In this document: piece by piece, positions 26,601-37,447 of the stretch
Position numbering within the stretch: position 1 is the stretch's first letter
How the letters are laid out: each line of letters starts with the position of its first letter
Assembly: GCA_025403435.1 (NCBI GenBank)
Contig: CM046327.1
Span: 9,974,218-10,038,217, forward strand
DNA from: Artocarpus heterophyllus
Taxonomy: Eukaryota > Streptophyta > Magnoliopsida > Rosales > Moraceae
Direction: 5' to 3'
Length of the DNA: 64,000 nucleotides
The notes under the pieces: generated by a model
What the model saw: only the letters and a program-made list of their open reading frames with translations
Databases searched by the model: none
Told to the model about the DNA's origin: nothing
Made by a program: the position numbers and the translations under genes

Positions 26601-28429
26601 TTCCACAAAGGAAGCATCATGGTTATGATATCATGATTAATGATATTGGTACGAACACTGAAGTTTATAATGAAAGAAAAGCTAAGGAACAAAGATAAAA
26701 AAAAATTAAAGTAAGAAATGAATGTTCATAAGATGCTTATAATTGAAAGCTCATAATTGAACATAAATATAATCATGCATTTTAATTTTGCATGTATTTC
26801 TTGTTGTGAAATGTTTATATGTTATGAAAAATATTGTGAGAAATATTTTAAGTTAAATGTTTTTTAAAAACATTTTTATGTTTTCAAGAAAAAGGTTTAT
26901 GAATGACGTTTTAAGAAATATTTTATGAAAAACGTTTTAAGAGAAATGTTTTTATGAGAAAAGCTTATGGAGATATTAAAATGATTTATGAGTTTATGTT
27001 TGAACTTATTGAGCGAAAGCTCATTAAAAGTTCTTTCATACTGTAGGTAGTCCTATGGGTTTCCAATAGGACTTGTTTGAAGAGCTTAGCGTTGCGGAGA
27101 ACAGATATAAAGACTTGGATATGGATAGCACTGTAGTATGTTTTCGCTGTCCAAATGAAAATATTTTTCACTATTTGATATACTGTTTTTAAAGTTTTAA
27201 GAAAATCAAAATTTTAATAAATGTTTTCAAAGTTTTAACATATATTTTACGAAATGTTTTATATAATTATAAAGTTAAGTTTTAAGCTATAATTTAGTAT
27301 GTTTCTTATTAAGTTTTAAGAAATGATTTGAAATAATTTTAGAGTCAAATATCAAGCAATATCTCAACTTAAGTTACAACATAAGTCATAACAGCTTTTA
27401 AGTATGTTAAAAAAAAAGAAAAAAAATGTATTAAATATTTTTCTTACTAAATAAATAAAATTATTATTTATTTAATAATATTTTAAAAAATTAAACAATG
27501 TTCTAAAAAGACAGGCATCACACTTTGTACATAAAAGTTATACCATACCTAAATCATTTAATAAATAAGACAGTTATTTAATAATTATGTCGTGTCCGTG
27601 CCTGTTTTTAACGTGCTATCTTCGAACCGGCCTACTAGGCCTGGCGTGTTTTGATATTTTTACTGACGTGTCAGCAACCAGATATGGGACCCGATCTAGA
27701 AGTCCTCCGGCCTTACCTCTAACGGCATCGCGTCTGGCCCACGCACCGCCCACCTGTCATTGCCCCCGGCTTCTTTTTCCAGAATCTTGATGAAGCTTAT
27801 CCTCGATTTCGCTATGGTTTCATAGGTGAAGTTGAAGAAGTGGAGCGGGATGCAGAAAAAGGATAGAAGTGCGAACATCGCGTTCCACAGGTTGTCGAGG
27901 AGCACGTGGGTGAGAAGCCGACATGATGTCGCGGTTAGGGATTGGCAGAGCAAGTGTGTCAGTTCGAAGCGGATTACTCGGCCGGAGAACACGCCAGAGA
28001 AGGGCAGGTCGTAGTTCCGGGTCGGGTCAGCGTGGATGTAAATGTTGAAGAGGGTTTTAGGGGTTTGGTTGAAGAAGAGTTTCTAGAGAGGGGCGAAGGG
28101 GAGAGGAGAGGTGGTGAGGAACATGAAGGTGAGTTTCTTCAGGGCCGTACGGGGGAAAGTCCTCAAGTAGACTCGGGATGCGAGTAGGAAGAACGAATCA
28201 TGGTCCTCTGGCCGCGGCAGAGGACGAGGAGGGAGGGGTTTGATGTCTATCTTTTGGTGGGTTTTGGCGGCGGAGAAAGGAGGAGGGAAGAGAGATTGTC
28301 GGGATTTGGATACATCTTTGGGAATGGCGGAGTTGGTGGTTGTGGCGGTTGGGATGTTGACGGTGAAGACGACGGCCAACGGCGAGCAGAGAAGGAGGGC
28401 ACATATGAGAGAAAAAGGAGTTGCACCAT

Positions 28430-30725
28430 AAATTTATTACCGAAAGGAGAAACGACCGATTTGAGGTTTAAGGTTCTGTGTGTTCTTAAAAATGGTTGTA
28501 ACTTATGCACTTTTTTATGTGCAAAGAACGCCGTGACACTCCTCGTTTTTGCAAAGCGCATTTTCAGCCGTTGGTTTGAGCTTTGGGAGTTCACGTTGTT
28601 ATTCTCGTAACAGATAACGGCAAGGTGAGATAGACATGAAGACGCACCGAGTTTCAGTGCAAGGTGTTGCTTTTGGGCTAATTTATTTTGTTTATATTGG
28701 TGGGAGCTTTTGGAATGAGATGGAAGGTGCACATTGGTACACATATAAATAGTATCTCAAAAAAAAAAAAAAAAGAATGGGATGTTGGGTTTTGGGTACT
28801 TGGATATGATATATGGACAGATTACACGTGGCTCACATGCAGGTGTTGTGGGCCTCCCTGAAGCGAGTTGGGAGAGGGCTTCTCTGTAGCTAATTTGTGG
28901 GCGTCACACATTTTTTTGGGTTCTTTGGTAAATAATTTCGAATTGTTTTAATTTAAATTATTTTGAATTGAGTTGTATGATTTAAATTGCTATCTAAATT
29001 TATTTTTAGATCTATTTTTAAAGTGTTAATTTAAAAAAAGAATAAAATTAAAATTTATATTTAGATAGATAATGAAAAAAGTTTTGATTTATTAACAAAT
29101 CTAACAAAAACTTAATATTCATAATATTAAAAAATATACAATATGAATCTTGATCTATTCATCTCTTTATTATTAATGCAATAAAAAAAGAATAGTCTCA
29201 GTCCAATATCAAATAAAAAAGTTGTGATTTTTTTCATAAATATAGTAGATATAATATGGGATTTTATTGTAGTTAACTGATTTGAGTCCCAAGAGTTCAA
29301 GGGGAATAGAACTCTAAAAATTTGGATCCAAAGAATTCATTTTATTTGAATTTTGTTGAAAATAAAATATATCCAATGGATTCTTTAAACTCTAAGTCTA
29401 AAAAGTTAGCTCAATATGCTAAACAAACGGGCCCGTAAAAGCTAACGTGAAACACATAAAAAAAACTCTTAAATAAAAAAAAGAAGAAGAGAAGATGTAA
29501 CTTCAGTTGTTTAAGTTTACTTCCATGTTGAACTTATTGCCTTAGGTTGCCCTTTAAAGTTTTAATTTTGATAATTTATCTTCCAAACTTATAAATTTGT
29601 CGCAAATCATTCTAAATGATAATTGTGTCACTTTTTGAGAGAATTTGAGATGTGATTTGCATATGAGTCATTGATTAAGAGCATAATGTGTCCAGATTTA
29701 TATTTCAAATAAAGTTAATTTAAGCCTTTCTATTTTAGTAAAACTTAATTAAAGATCTTAAGTACTATTAATTTGGGTTAAAATTATAAAAAATTGTAAT
29801 TGATGTTGTCGACTAACAATCTATGTGAAAAGCACATGTCAATTTTTATAAAAACAAAATAATAAACTCATCATTGGAGGACTTGTATTAATTTGTAAGT
29901 TCAAGGAAAAAATTATCAAAATTAAAAATTCAAAGGACAAATTGTAAAGGGCGATAATAAAGGGATACTAATGCAAAAAAGCTATGTTTTATGTCTTTAT
30001 TTTACAATAGCATTTGTAACTCACTTTTCTTTTATACAAAAAAGTAAAGAACGCACATTACAGGGGCTGAACTATATTATATTGTGTAGAAGTATATGTT
30101 TTTACTCAAATTTTAAAATTTTAATTTTGTAGGAGGAATTAAAAATTTTAGTTGTATTTTTATTTTTTAGAAAAAAAAAGAAAAAGATTTTGATTCTATT
30201 TAATAATTGAAATATATTATTGTGTCTCTATTTTACGAGAAAATTTTACAGTCGTGTCTCAATTCAATAATTGAAGTATAACTATGTTTCCTTTCAATAA
30301 AATACTATTTAAATACCATCTATAATTTTTTTTTTCATAATGTCCTCACTATAAAAAAAAAATAGTTTCCCTACTATACATAATCCACTAGTAGACTAAG
30401 GACATGAAGAGAAGGTGACACTCTAATCCCCAAATGGACCACACTGAATACCAAATTCTGCCATCTAACACTTGATGATTAATACATGTGCATATATTAG
30501 CGTGCTTATACTATTGGAGACTTAAGTGGTGGTATTCACTATTTATAACTCGTATGGACTGCTTCTTAAAACGTTGGATTGCATTATATTAACATTGTTA
30601 AGATCGTGTGGTTCAAATGCATCACCACTCATGCAAATGACCATCAGATTAAACACTATTGATAAGTGTGGGGTGGTACTTAAATTTGAAAGAGTACGAA
30701 TTTGATCATATATATAAATAATATC
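28430..30725. other. Former promoter side of the glycosyltransferase pseudogene; intergenic
   Basis: 28430-28760 is presumably the old promoter/5'UTR of the - strand pseudogene. The rest is AT-rich with no gene visible. Confidence 0.5.
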
Positions 30726-31263
30726 CACTACAAAATTTGTGCCCTCTAAAAGAATCTCTACAACAAACAGGGGTTTACGCTAATCTCATTAGATGATGGT
30801 TTAGTACGAAACTGTCGTCTAAAGTCATGCGGTTATTAGCATTAAATATCGCGTAACACCGTCGTCTAAAGATAATCATTATTTTGTAGAAGTATGTTTT
30901 CTTATATATATGTCGTGTTATATTATTTTGTATATGTTTTTTTTTATTGAAATTTGTATATGTTTTGTAATTTATGTTTTCAGTGAATTGTGAGGCTAAT
31001 GAAAATAAATGAAATATGGGAAGGACACCTGTGGGCGATTAAGAAAATGAATCCAGCCACGTTGTCGCTAGGTAGGTATTAGACAATGGTTTTGTTTGAA
31101 AAACCATCGTCTATTCTCAATCATTTAGCACCTAAACTAGTCTGGATCGACATTAGACGACATTTATAATGTCGAGACATATTACGTCTGTCAATTAGAC
31201 GACGATTCTAGTGACCATCGTCTAATTTTTAGACGGCGGTCTAATGTCCTGTGTATTGTAGTA
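30726..31263. mobile_element. CACTA-like non-autonomous element
   Basis: Begins CACTACAAAA and ends TTGTAGTA, one base short of the perfect complement TTGTAGTG. The roughly 540-bp interior is packed with subterminal repeats in both orientations (CGTCGTCTAAAG twice, CATCGTCTA twice, TTAGACGACG, TTAGACGACA, TAGACGGCGG), as in plant CACTA/En-Spm relatives. No coding capacity. The 3-bp flanks (ATC, ACT) do not match, so the duplication is lost or one end has changed. Confidence 0.65.
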
Positions 31264-33209
31264 ACTCCTTGCAAATTGTTGTTATGCAGTAGTAAATTTA
31301 AATTGTAGGGAATGCTAGTTATATTCCATTGTAATTCCATTGTAAATTAAGTGAAATTTCCAATTTTGGCTACTTGTTTTAAATTTGTCAGAACTTTTAT
31401 CTTAAAAAAAAAAAAAACCAATGGCTAGTGAGTCACTGATTGAACACAAATCATTAATTGATATTAGTTAAATAATTTTGTTATAAATGTTAATCCATGG
31501 TTGATCGCCAAGTCAAAGAGTAATTATTATTTGACCTTTTTTTTAAAAGGAACATTTTTGTAATTTTTAAAAAATGAGGTATTTATTTAAACAATAATTA
31601 AAAGGCTTATTTTCTTGTATGTCTACAAATTCTGATTCTACCATTTTTTTTAAAAAAATGGTAGCCTAGTTGGTTGCAAGCCATTTCACCAAACCATAGC
31701 TTGAGGGTTCAAGTCACGTTGAGTCTCACCTAAAAGTTGTGTTATTTCCCCCCTCCTTTTATGTAAAAAAAAAAAACTCGAGTGTTTGGTGTCTCACAAT
31801 AAATTTAGAAGAAAAAGAAAGAAGAGTCACTTTGTACAAACATAGTAGCTGTTTTCCATGCCGTGATGCTTAATTCTATGTTAATCGAGTGCATGATGTT
31901 AAATAAGTGATTTTATCCCTTGTTTCAGCAGCAAATTTATTCATTGTAAATGCTTGATAGGAAATTAAAGGTCAAAGGACAAATTTTTCAAAGCACGCAG
32001 AAGACTGGTTTCAACAACATTTGTGAATGATGTATCTATATAGCTTCGCACGAGTGTTTTCGTTTTCACGTGAAAAAGTCTCTCATATATATGTCCACCA
32101 TTAATTTTCCTCTACCCTTTTTTATAGTTAAGAAAACTTCGTTGGTGGGGTTTTCTTTTGTATAGAGTTTGTTGGATTGAACTAGCAAAAAAACAAAAGA
32201 TTTGGTTTAAGGATTGAACACTGTCAGACAACAGGACAAAACTTCTTTAATCGGCTGGTCATCATAATTATATTTAGCCCTATTTATCTATCCATTATTC
32301 AAGATGAGAGAACAAAGAATCTGCTTTAAGCCCCTCCAATCTTCCAACTAAGAAAGCATTTATCTGCATGACGAATGTTTATATGTCTTTTTAAGAAGTC
32401 TCTGAACATGATCAGTGTAACATATATATGTATATTATATATAATATATGTTATATCAGACTAAAGTCGTATGAATTTGTTACAACTTCATTGAATTTTG
32501 GTATGGGCTTTTAAATGACATTCCGGGATGCCCTATTAATAAACAGGCAGGGAGGTAGCTGTTTTGTATTCCGCGTCTCTTTCACAAGAGGAATATAACC
32601 TTTTTATACAGTTATATACATAAATACACACACACATTCTTCATGTTTATTAATTTATAGTGTTTCTAGAGTTGTATATAGTGTTTGCAAACTATAAATT
32701 GAAACAAAAACATTGTAATAAATAAAAATATTGTAACAAACTTTTATTTTACACTGTAATATATGAGTGCTTTACATTAAAGTAGTTGAAGTTTATTAGT
32801 TTAATTAGATTATCGAACAAAGCCAATAGCATGCTTAGGAAGAAGAGTTATACGTATATGATATTGTCTCTCATACAATAATCCATTATTGTCTGATAAT
32901 GAAGCTGCGATTTTTTTTTTCTTTTTTGTTTCTTTTTCCAGTTAGAGTTTAAGGTAGTTGTAAACCAGATTAATTGATCTTCATATTATATGTTCATCAA
33001 TCACGTTAAACCCGTGATGAGAGGATATCCTTACTCTGAGTGTTTTGTGCCTGTTTTCTTTTCTTTCGTTTCATAAAATTACTATAGTATGTAAAAAATT
33101 TATATTATAATAAATTTTTATTTTTCATTATAGTAATATAAAAATTTAAATTTTCATGTGTCACAATGCGATTTTAATTATATAGTTTGACTTTTTATTC
33201 TATATAGGT
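31264..33209. other. Intergenic DNA, no gene seen
   Basis: AT-rich sequence left of the copia element. The one notable item is the segment at 32825-32980 described separately. MITE-like phrases occur near 32745-32780. Confidence 0.5.
32825..32980 (-). repeat. Inverted copy of an intron segment from the gene at 54301-56199
   Basis: Reverse-complemented, this stretch matches 55328-55486 along about 155 bp: AACTACCTTAAACTCTAACTGG, an A run, CATTATCAGAC, AATAATGGATTATTGTATGAGAG, and CTTCTTCCTAAGCATGCTATT (quoted in pieces with small differences). The right copy lies in the intron of a - strand gene, so relative to that gene this copy is inverted. It is either a duplicated intron fragment or two copies of an unrecognised dispersed repeat. 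Confidence 0.65.
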
Positions 33210-33550
33210 TGTATCTAACACATATAACAACCAATTGAATTCATAAAAACAGAAGCAAAGGAATCGCATAATACTTCCTGCCATTGTCGTTTTTGTGGAT
33301 TCGGTCGAACGTAGGAATTTTCTAACGTTGCCCTTTCGTTTCTGAGCACTCACAAACTTTTCTGGATGGTGTGATGAATTTTCTTAATTGTTTGTATGCC
33401 CAGGGACCACAGAAATGAGATTTTTTTTTCACTTTAAAACCGTGACCATCACACAGTTATAACCGGTTGAGGACGGTGAACTGCCGGAATAACCGCACGG
33501 CAGTTGGCGTTCATTTTGAACGCTCCACGTGGGTGAATTAGGGTTTAACA
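33210..33550 (-). repeat. 3' LTR of the copia element
   Basis: Runs from TGTATCTAACA to GGGTTTAACA on the + strand, about 341 bp. It shares long blocks with 49893-50223, such as TTGTCGTTTTTGTGGATT and TTTCTGAGCACTCA. Its inner end is set by the adjoining polypurine tract. Confidence 0.8.
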
Positions 33551-33840
33551 TTTTCTCACTTGGCCCATACATCTCATCAACCATTACAATAAGAAACAAA
33601 ATACATGAATCATGGCGATAGGTTCTCTGAATGACGAGTATTATCTTCCATGTATTACAAATATCTTGTCTCTTAAGATTTACCCATGCAACTTAATGAA
33701 CAAATCTTATGTTTATTCTAGGTCCAAACTTTAGTGATATTTCTTAGAAATAAAGTTGTGCACTTAACTGAAGTTGAAACGACAAAAAATCATAAATACA
33801 GAGTTTCATTACAAGGTACAATGAAATTACATAAGGGAAC

Positions 33841-34476
33841 TGTTGATGCTTTCTGTAGTCCGGCGTCGGATCAACACCTACGTGCGGCTGCGCACGGTCT
33901 GACCTCTCCTTGGGTTCGCCTCTGCTCAGATGTGAACACCTGCAAGAGGAGGGACGATTCAGAGAAGGTAGTGGGGTTAGTCAACAGACAAGGGCTCTCC
34001 GATGCTCAAGGCAGGTATTGCTCAGCAGAGGTCAGCAGCTAGTTAGGTGTGTAGAAGAAGTCTCTCTTTCTAGAATGCCATAAATGCATCCTATTTATAG
34101 GCCACCACTTGGACCAGGTGTAAGGTGGGTTTTACCCACAACCCGGGTGTCACATCAAGGTGTCAGGCAGCAGGTAACAAGTGTTGCGCCCATCGCCCAA
34201 TGGATTGGACTCTATCGGACGACAAAGGATCTGCCTTGTGTTGGCCTATAAGGGCGAGCAGCAGCCTGCCTGCGAGTAAGGTCGGCCCGACCTGAGCTAC
34301 TGTGCATTTCGAGGTGGCGGCCTTCTCAGGGCGCAGCCTTGGATGCTTGAAAGGCACCTCGGGAAGAAGCATAAGGTGTCGGGGGTCAACAGCAAGCTTC
34401 TGGTGGTTCTGCCAAGCTTATTAGCCGACTACCAAAGTTACTGTCCTTGGCGGTGGCGCCGAGCTCATCCTCAACA
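33841..34476 (-). repeat. 3' LTR of the gypsy element
   Basis: 636 bp, from TGTTGATGCTTTCTG to GCTCATCCTCAACA. It contains CTATTTATAG at 34091-34100, a TATA box when read on the element's own (-) strand. Confidence 0.92.
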
Positions 34477-34490
34477 TAAGCCCCCCAGTT
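34477..34490 (-). other. Polypurine tract of the gypsy element
   Basis: Directly inside the 3' LTR the - strand reads AACTGGGGGGCTTA, ending flush at the LTR. This G-rich tract primes plus-strand DNA synthesis in LTR elements and confirms the - orientation. Confidence 0.7.
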
Positions 34491-34701
34491 CACCTGGTCG
34501 GTTTCCGGCTGGGTGGACTATGCTAAGTGGACAAGGTTGGCTGGAAGAAAGGCCAAGCAACACTTTGAAAACGGGGGTGAGGCGAAAAGACGCGCGGATC
34601 AGACGGGGGACGCGTGTCGCATCGCGGCCGTCTGCGCGCCTATCAGGCGTATTAATTGCGCCTCCTGGGTCTTCGCGCTTGAGTTTTCCGCCCAAAATAG
34701 C

Positions 34702-34709
34702 TATAAATA
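34702..34709 (+). promoter_or_regulatory. TATA box upstream of the antisense ORF
   Basis: TATAAATA lies about 150 bp before the first ATG of the antisense ORF (34853), on the strand opposite to gag-pol and outside the LTR. Its surroundings (AGCTATAAATAGGGCC) look like a standard plant core promoter. Function is inferred. Confidence 0.5.
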
Positions 34710-34852
34710 GGGCCACCCTCTTTGCGATTTGCACTTTATTTTCAGAAATTTTACACCCGAAGAGTTTTAGCTGCCGAGCTTAAGTTATAAAGCCGAGGAT
34801 TGTATCTCCCGAGCTACCGAGAACCCTAGCAGGTAATTTCCCTTGAGTGAAA

Positions 34853-37447
34853 ATGAGTGATTTGTCCGATTCCCAGAACGTAGAGGTTTCCTGGTCGGAC
34901 AGTAACGCGGAGAGTAGCAGCTCTTCTACTCAGTCCGATGCCGAAGTAGTGTCTCCACGACGGGACGGGGCCGGCTGGCTGGAGCAAATCCTGAAGGTCG
35001 ATTCCCAGACGGTGCCCGAACATGAATTTTTAAACATGCTGGACGGGCAAAGGCTCATTAGGCCGTCTAGGGAGCAAGACCCTTATGTAGGGGCAGTTAC
35101 TACGGGCTCATCTCGAGTTCTTCCAAGGGAGCGGGCCGAGCTTAAGACCCGCGAGGGCGCTCCGAGCACTTCCGGAAGGAACGCTGGGGCCCCAGCCCAA
35201 GTCGCGGGAGTGATCACAGTTGATGTCTTCGATGAGGAGCACGCAGCCGATGAGGCAGAGGTAGAGCAGCCAGAGATGGAGCAGGATGTTCAGGTCACCC
35301 ATGTCCGAGGTGTAACGACATATCGATGAGCTGACCTGGGCAAACCTCGACGGTGGGCTATACGAGTGCCATCACGGAGTTGCGGTTAGAGAACCTACGC
35401 GTCGAGTATGGCATCCCAGACGATGTGATTCTCACTGTCCCCGGTGAGGGAGACTCACCCTTAGACGCACCAGAGGGATTCATCACGCTTTATGCCGAGT
35501 TCTTCAGGGCTGGGCTGTGTCTACCATTGCACCGCTTTCTCTATCGAGCACTCAACGACTTCAACGTGTGCCTGCCCCAATTGAACCCGAACAGCTATAC
35601 GTTGCTGATCGGGATGTACATTCTATGGAAGTACCACCGGAGCACCGAGATGCCGCTGGAGGCCTTCAAACAAGTGTTCAAGATGAAGAAGCTTTCTCAG
35701 CAGTCCGGATGGTACTACTTCACCAGCTTCCGGAAGGATTTTATCTTGGGCAACCGCGACTCGGATAAATTATGGAAATATGAGTGGTTTTACGTCAGGG
35801 GAAACTTCCTAGCCCGAGCCGGTGAGGTTGTTCCTGAGAATCAACAAGTGCCGAGGTCGTTCGAGCGGGGGCACATTTGGACCAAGCGCCCTTGGGCACT
35901 GAGCCGCGTAATCAGGGCAGTAGACGAGCTGTTCGAGAAGCCGGAGTCGACCAAACAACAGTCCTTCCTTCTGAGGAAGGACACTTTATCCGGTTACGGC
36001 TGGTTTGGGGAGTCCAGCAGTCTTCTCCAAGCTGTCTGTCCTATCCAGGGGGCCGGGCAGATCACAGTTGCTCGTCCGAGTGCCACGGACATTCCGGGGC
36101 CAAGCACTACCTAGTCCGGGTGGCCGACGAGGGAGCCTTCTTCGTCCAATTGTGAGGACTTGTCCAGTGGCTCCTTCGATGCGGGGCCACCCGTAGCCGA
36201 CGAGGACCTCAAGGATGTAATTAGGTTCCTATACCCGTCGCGCCAGCTTTGGATCGGAGGTCAGCCCTATACTTTATTTTGAATGTCTTTTTACTTTTTC
36301 AGACCTCACTTTGACAGCATTTCCTTATGCAGAAATGACGGCACCGAGCTCCCGCGCTAATAGACGTGCCCAGATGGCAAGTTTGAGGAAGCAGAAGGGC
36401 AAGGCCGTTGATACCGGGAGAAAGCATAAACGGACGTCGAGGCCCGAGCTCCCGACCCGCACCGGGCAGGTCTCCTCATCAGTCCATGTCCTGCCACCTC
36501 CGCCACAGCCAACCAGAGCCTTGTCAGAGGTCACTCTAGCAAACGAGGCCGCCAGAGGCTCGTCCGAAGACTTCAGAGAAGACGCCCAGACTATCATGGC
36601 GTCGTTCTCGAGCGCCTCAGAGATACGGTTCCTCATGATGACTTTTTCATGAACATCCAGGGGGAGGACTTCCAGTGTCTCTGCGACACAACCTTCCGAG
36701 CCACTGCCTCCGAAAGTATCCGAGCTAAACGATAGCATTCTTCTTCTAACATGTTGCTTAGAACTGACGCCTTGATTTTTGCAGACGAGCGCCATTCTGC
36801 ACATGGTGCACTCCACTGGGATGAAGGAGATCCACAAGGAAAAGGAGATGCACAAGAAGACCTTCCTGAAGAAGGTGGACTCCGATAAGAAGCTCAATGA
36901 GAAGAACATTGAGCTAGACCAAGCCAAGGAGTCTCTCTCACGATCTCAGGAGGAAGCTCAGAAGGCTAAGGCCGAGGCCGAGGAGACATCGAGGCTACTC
37001 AGAGAGACGGAGGATAAAACTGCACGGCTTGAGGGGCAGCTCGTAACCCTACAAGCGGAGCACCAGCACCTCGCAGCCGAGCTCCCCGATCGCCTAGCCA
37101 GTGCGGTCGAAGAATTTAAAACATCCCCGGAGTATGCCGATCTCTACTACCACGACATGGTAGACCTCCGCGAGTACCTGATCGAGAAACACCCCGAGGC
37201 AGCGGGATTCGACTGGTCGGTCATCGTTGAGGCAAATCAAAACGATACCGAGCAACAGTGGGGTGCTGAGGACGAGGTCGTTGTGGTAGACGGTGACGAC
37301 GAGGGGATGAGCAGGGCACCGAAAGAGGCGGGGACGAGGACGCGGCTGGGGACGGGACCCAGGCCGATTAAACTTTGTATTTTTCTTTTTTCTTTTTTTG
37401 TATTCGGGCTCGGGAGGTGCCCGGTTTCCTTGTACCTCCCCCGATAA
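34853..37447 (+). pseudogene. Tat-lineage antisense ORF (putative plant transposon protein domain, Transposase_28-like)
   Basis: An extra ORF of a Tat gypsy element, on the strand opposite to gag-pol; its function is unknown. An acidic Ser-rich N-terminus (34853-35329, DLSDSQNVEVSWSDSNAESS) leads, after a frameshift, to the conserved domain at 35353-36114 (RLENLRVEYGIPDDVILTVP, FFRAGLCLPLHRFLYRALN, GWYYFTSFRKD). A basic linker follows at 36333-36560 (RANRRAQMASLRKQKGKAVD) and then a long coiled coil at about 36785-37110 (EIHKEKEMHKKTFLKKVDSD, ETSRLLRETEDKTARLEGQL). An acidic tail ends at 37447. GT-AG sites at 36260/36332 and 36716/36784 would splice two introns of about 70 bp and keep the frame (IG-EMTAPSS at the first). 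An in-frame TAG at 36112-36114 and frameshifts break the ORF. Confidence 0.75.

Larger units (their letters stand above)
23270..27522. mobile_element. 4.25-kb solo LTR of a large-LTR retrotransposon
   Basis: Begins TGTAATACCC and ends GGCATCACA, the TG...CA ends with short inverted repeats typical of long plant Ty3/gypsy LTRs. It is flanked by a perfect 5-bp duplication CTTTG (23265-23269 and 27523-27527). Its 4253 bp contain no gag or pol sequence, no primer-binding site and no internal copy of its own end. It is best read as a solo LTR left by recombination between the two LTRs of a full element. Size and ends suggest a Tekay/Del-like chromovirus (inference). It lies inside the hAT-like element, so it is the younger of the two. 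Confidence 0.8.
22598..27662. mobile_element. Non-autonomous hAT-like DNA transposon, split by a solo LTR
   Basis: The left end TAGAGATGTCAAA (22598-22610) and the reverse complement of the right end, TAAAAATATCAAA (27650-27662), agree at 10 of 13 positions and differ only by G/A transitions. Similar ends occur in Ac/Tam3-class hAT elements. The 8-bp flanks CTTACGTC (22590-22597) and CTGACGTG (27663-27670) match at 6 of 8. Removing the element and one flank copy restores the glycosyltransferase frame (LLTRKHTRLIV), independent proof of the insertion. Without the nested LTR it is about 807 bp. It encodes no transposase and carries the GGCCTACTAGGCCTGGC-type GC-rich subterminal sequence often seen in plant hAT elements. 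Confidence 0.75.
22177..28429 (-). pseudogene. GT14/DUF266 (core-2/I-branching type) glycosyltransferase pseudogene
   Basis: A single-exon gene of the plant DUF266/GT14 family (type II Golgi membrane glycosyltransferases, acceptor unknown) broken into two parts. The 5' part (28429 down to 27671) encodes a signal anchor (CALLLCSPLAVVFTVNIP), a Pro-rich stem, and the family motifs LTFMFLTTSPLPFAPL, NIYIHADPTRNYDLPFSGVF, NAMFALLSFFCIPLHFFNFT, and YDRWAVRGPDAMPLEV in slightly altered form. The 3' part (22597 down to 22177) continues with RKHTRLIV, LDTCYPE, NYFPTLL, HVDWVERSNGH, EVGPKLIAEL and PLMSVACDVILRN before the natural stop. In-frame stops lie at 28083-28085, 27696-27698, 22554-22556, 22504-22506 and 22402-22404. 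There is a frameshift between the latter two segments near 22530 and a frame problem at the ATG near 28429. A 5-kb insertion interrupts the coding sequence. Many differences from the family, as I recall it, are Pro-to-Leu or Ser-to-Phe. Confidence 0.85.

Noticed and set aside
28247..28744. - strand open frame of 165 codons overlapping the 5' end of the glycosyltransferase pseudogene
   Set aside because: The family motifs lie in a different frame of the same strand; this frame covers the old leader and an off-frame Pro/Ser run.
36325..36927. - strand frame of 200 codons opposite the gypsy antisense ORF
   Set aside because: The + strand frame carries the family pattern (basic linker, coiled coil); this one has no gag-pol similarity.
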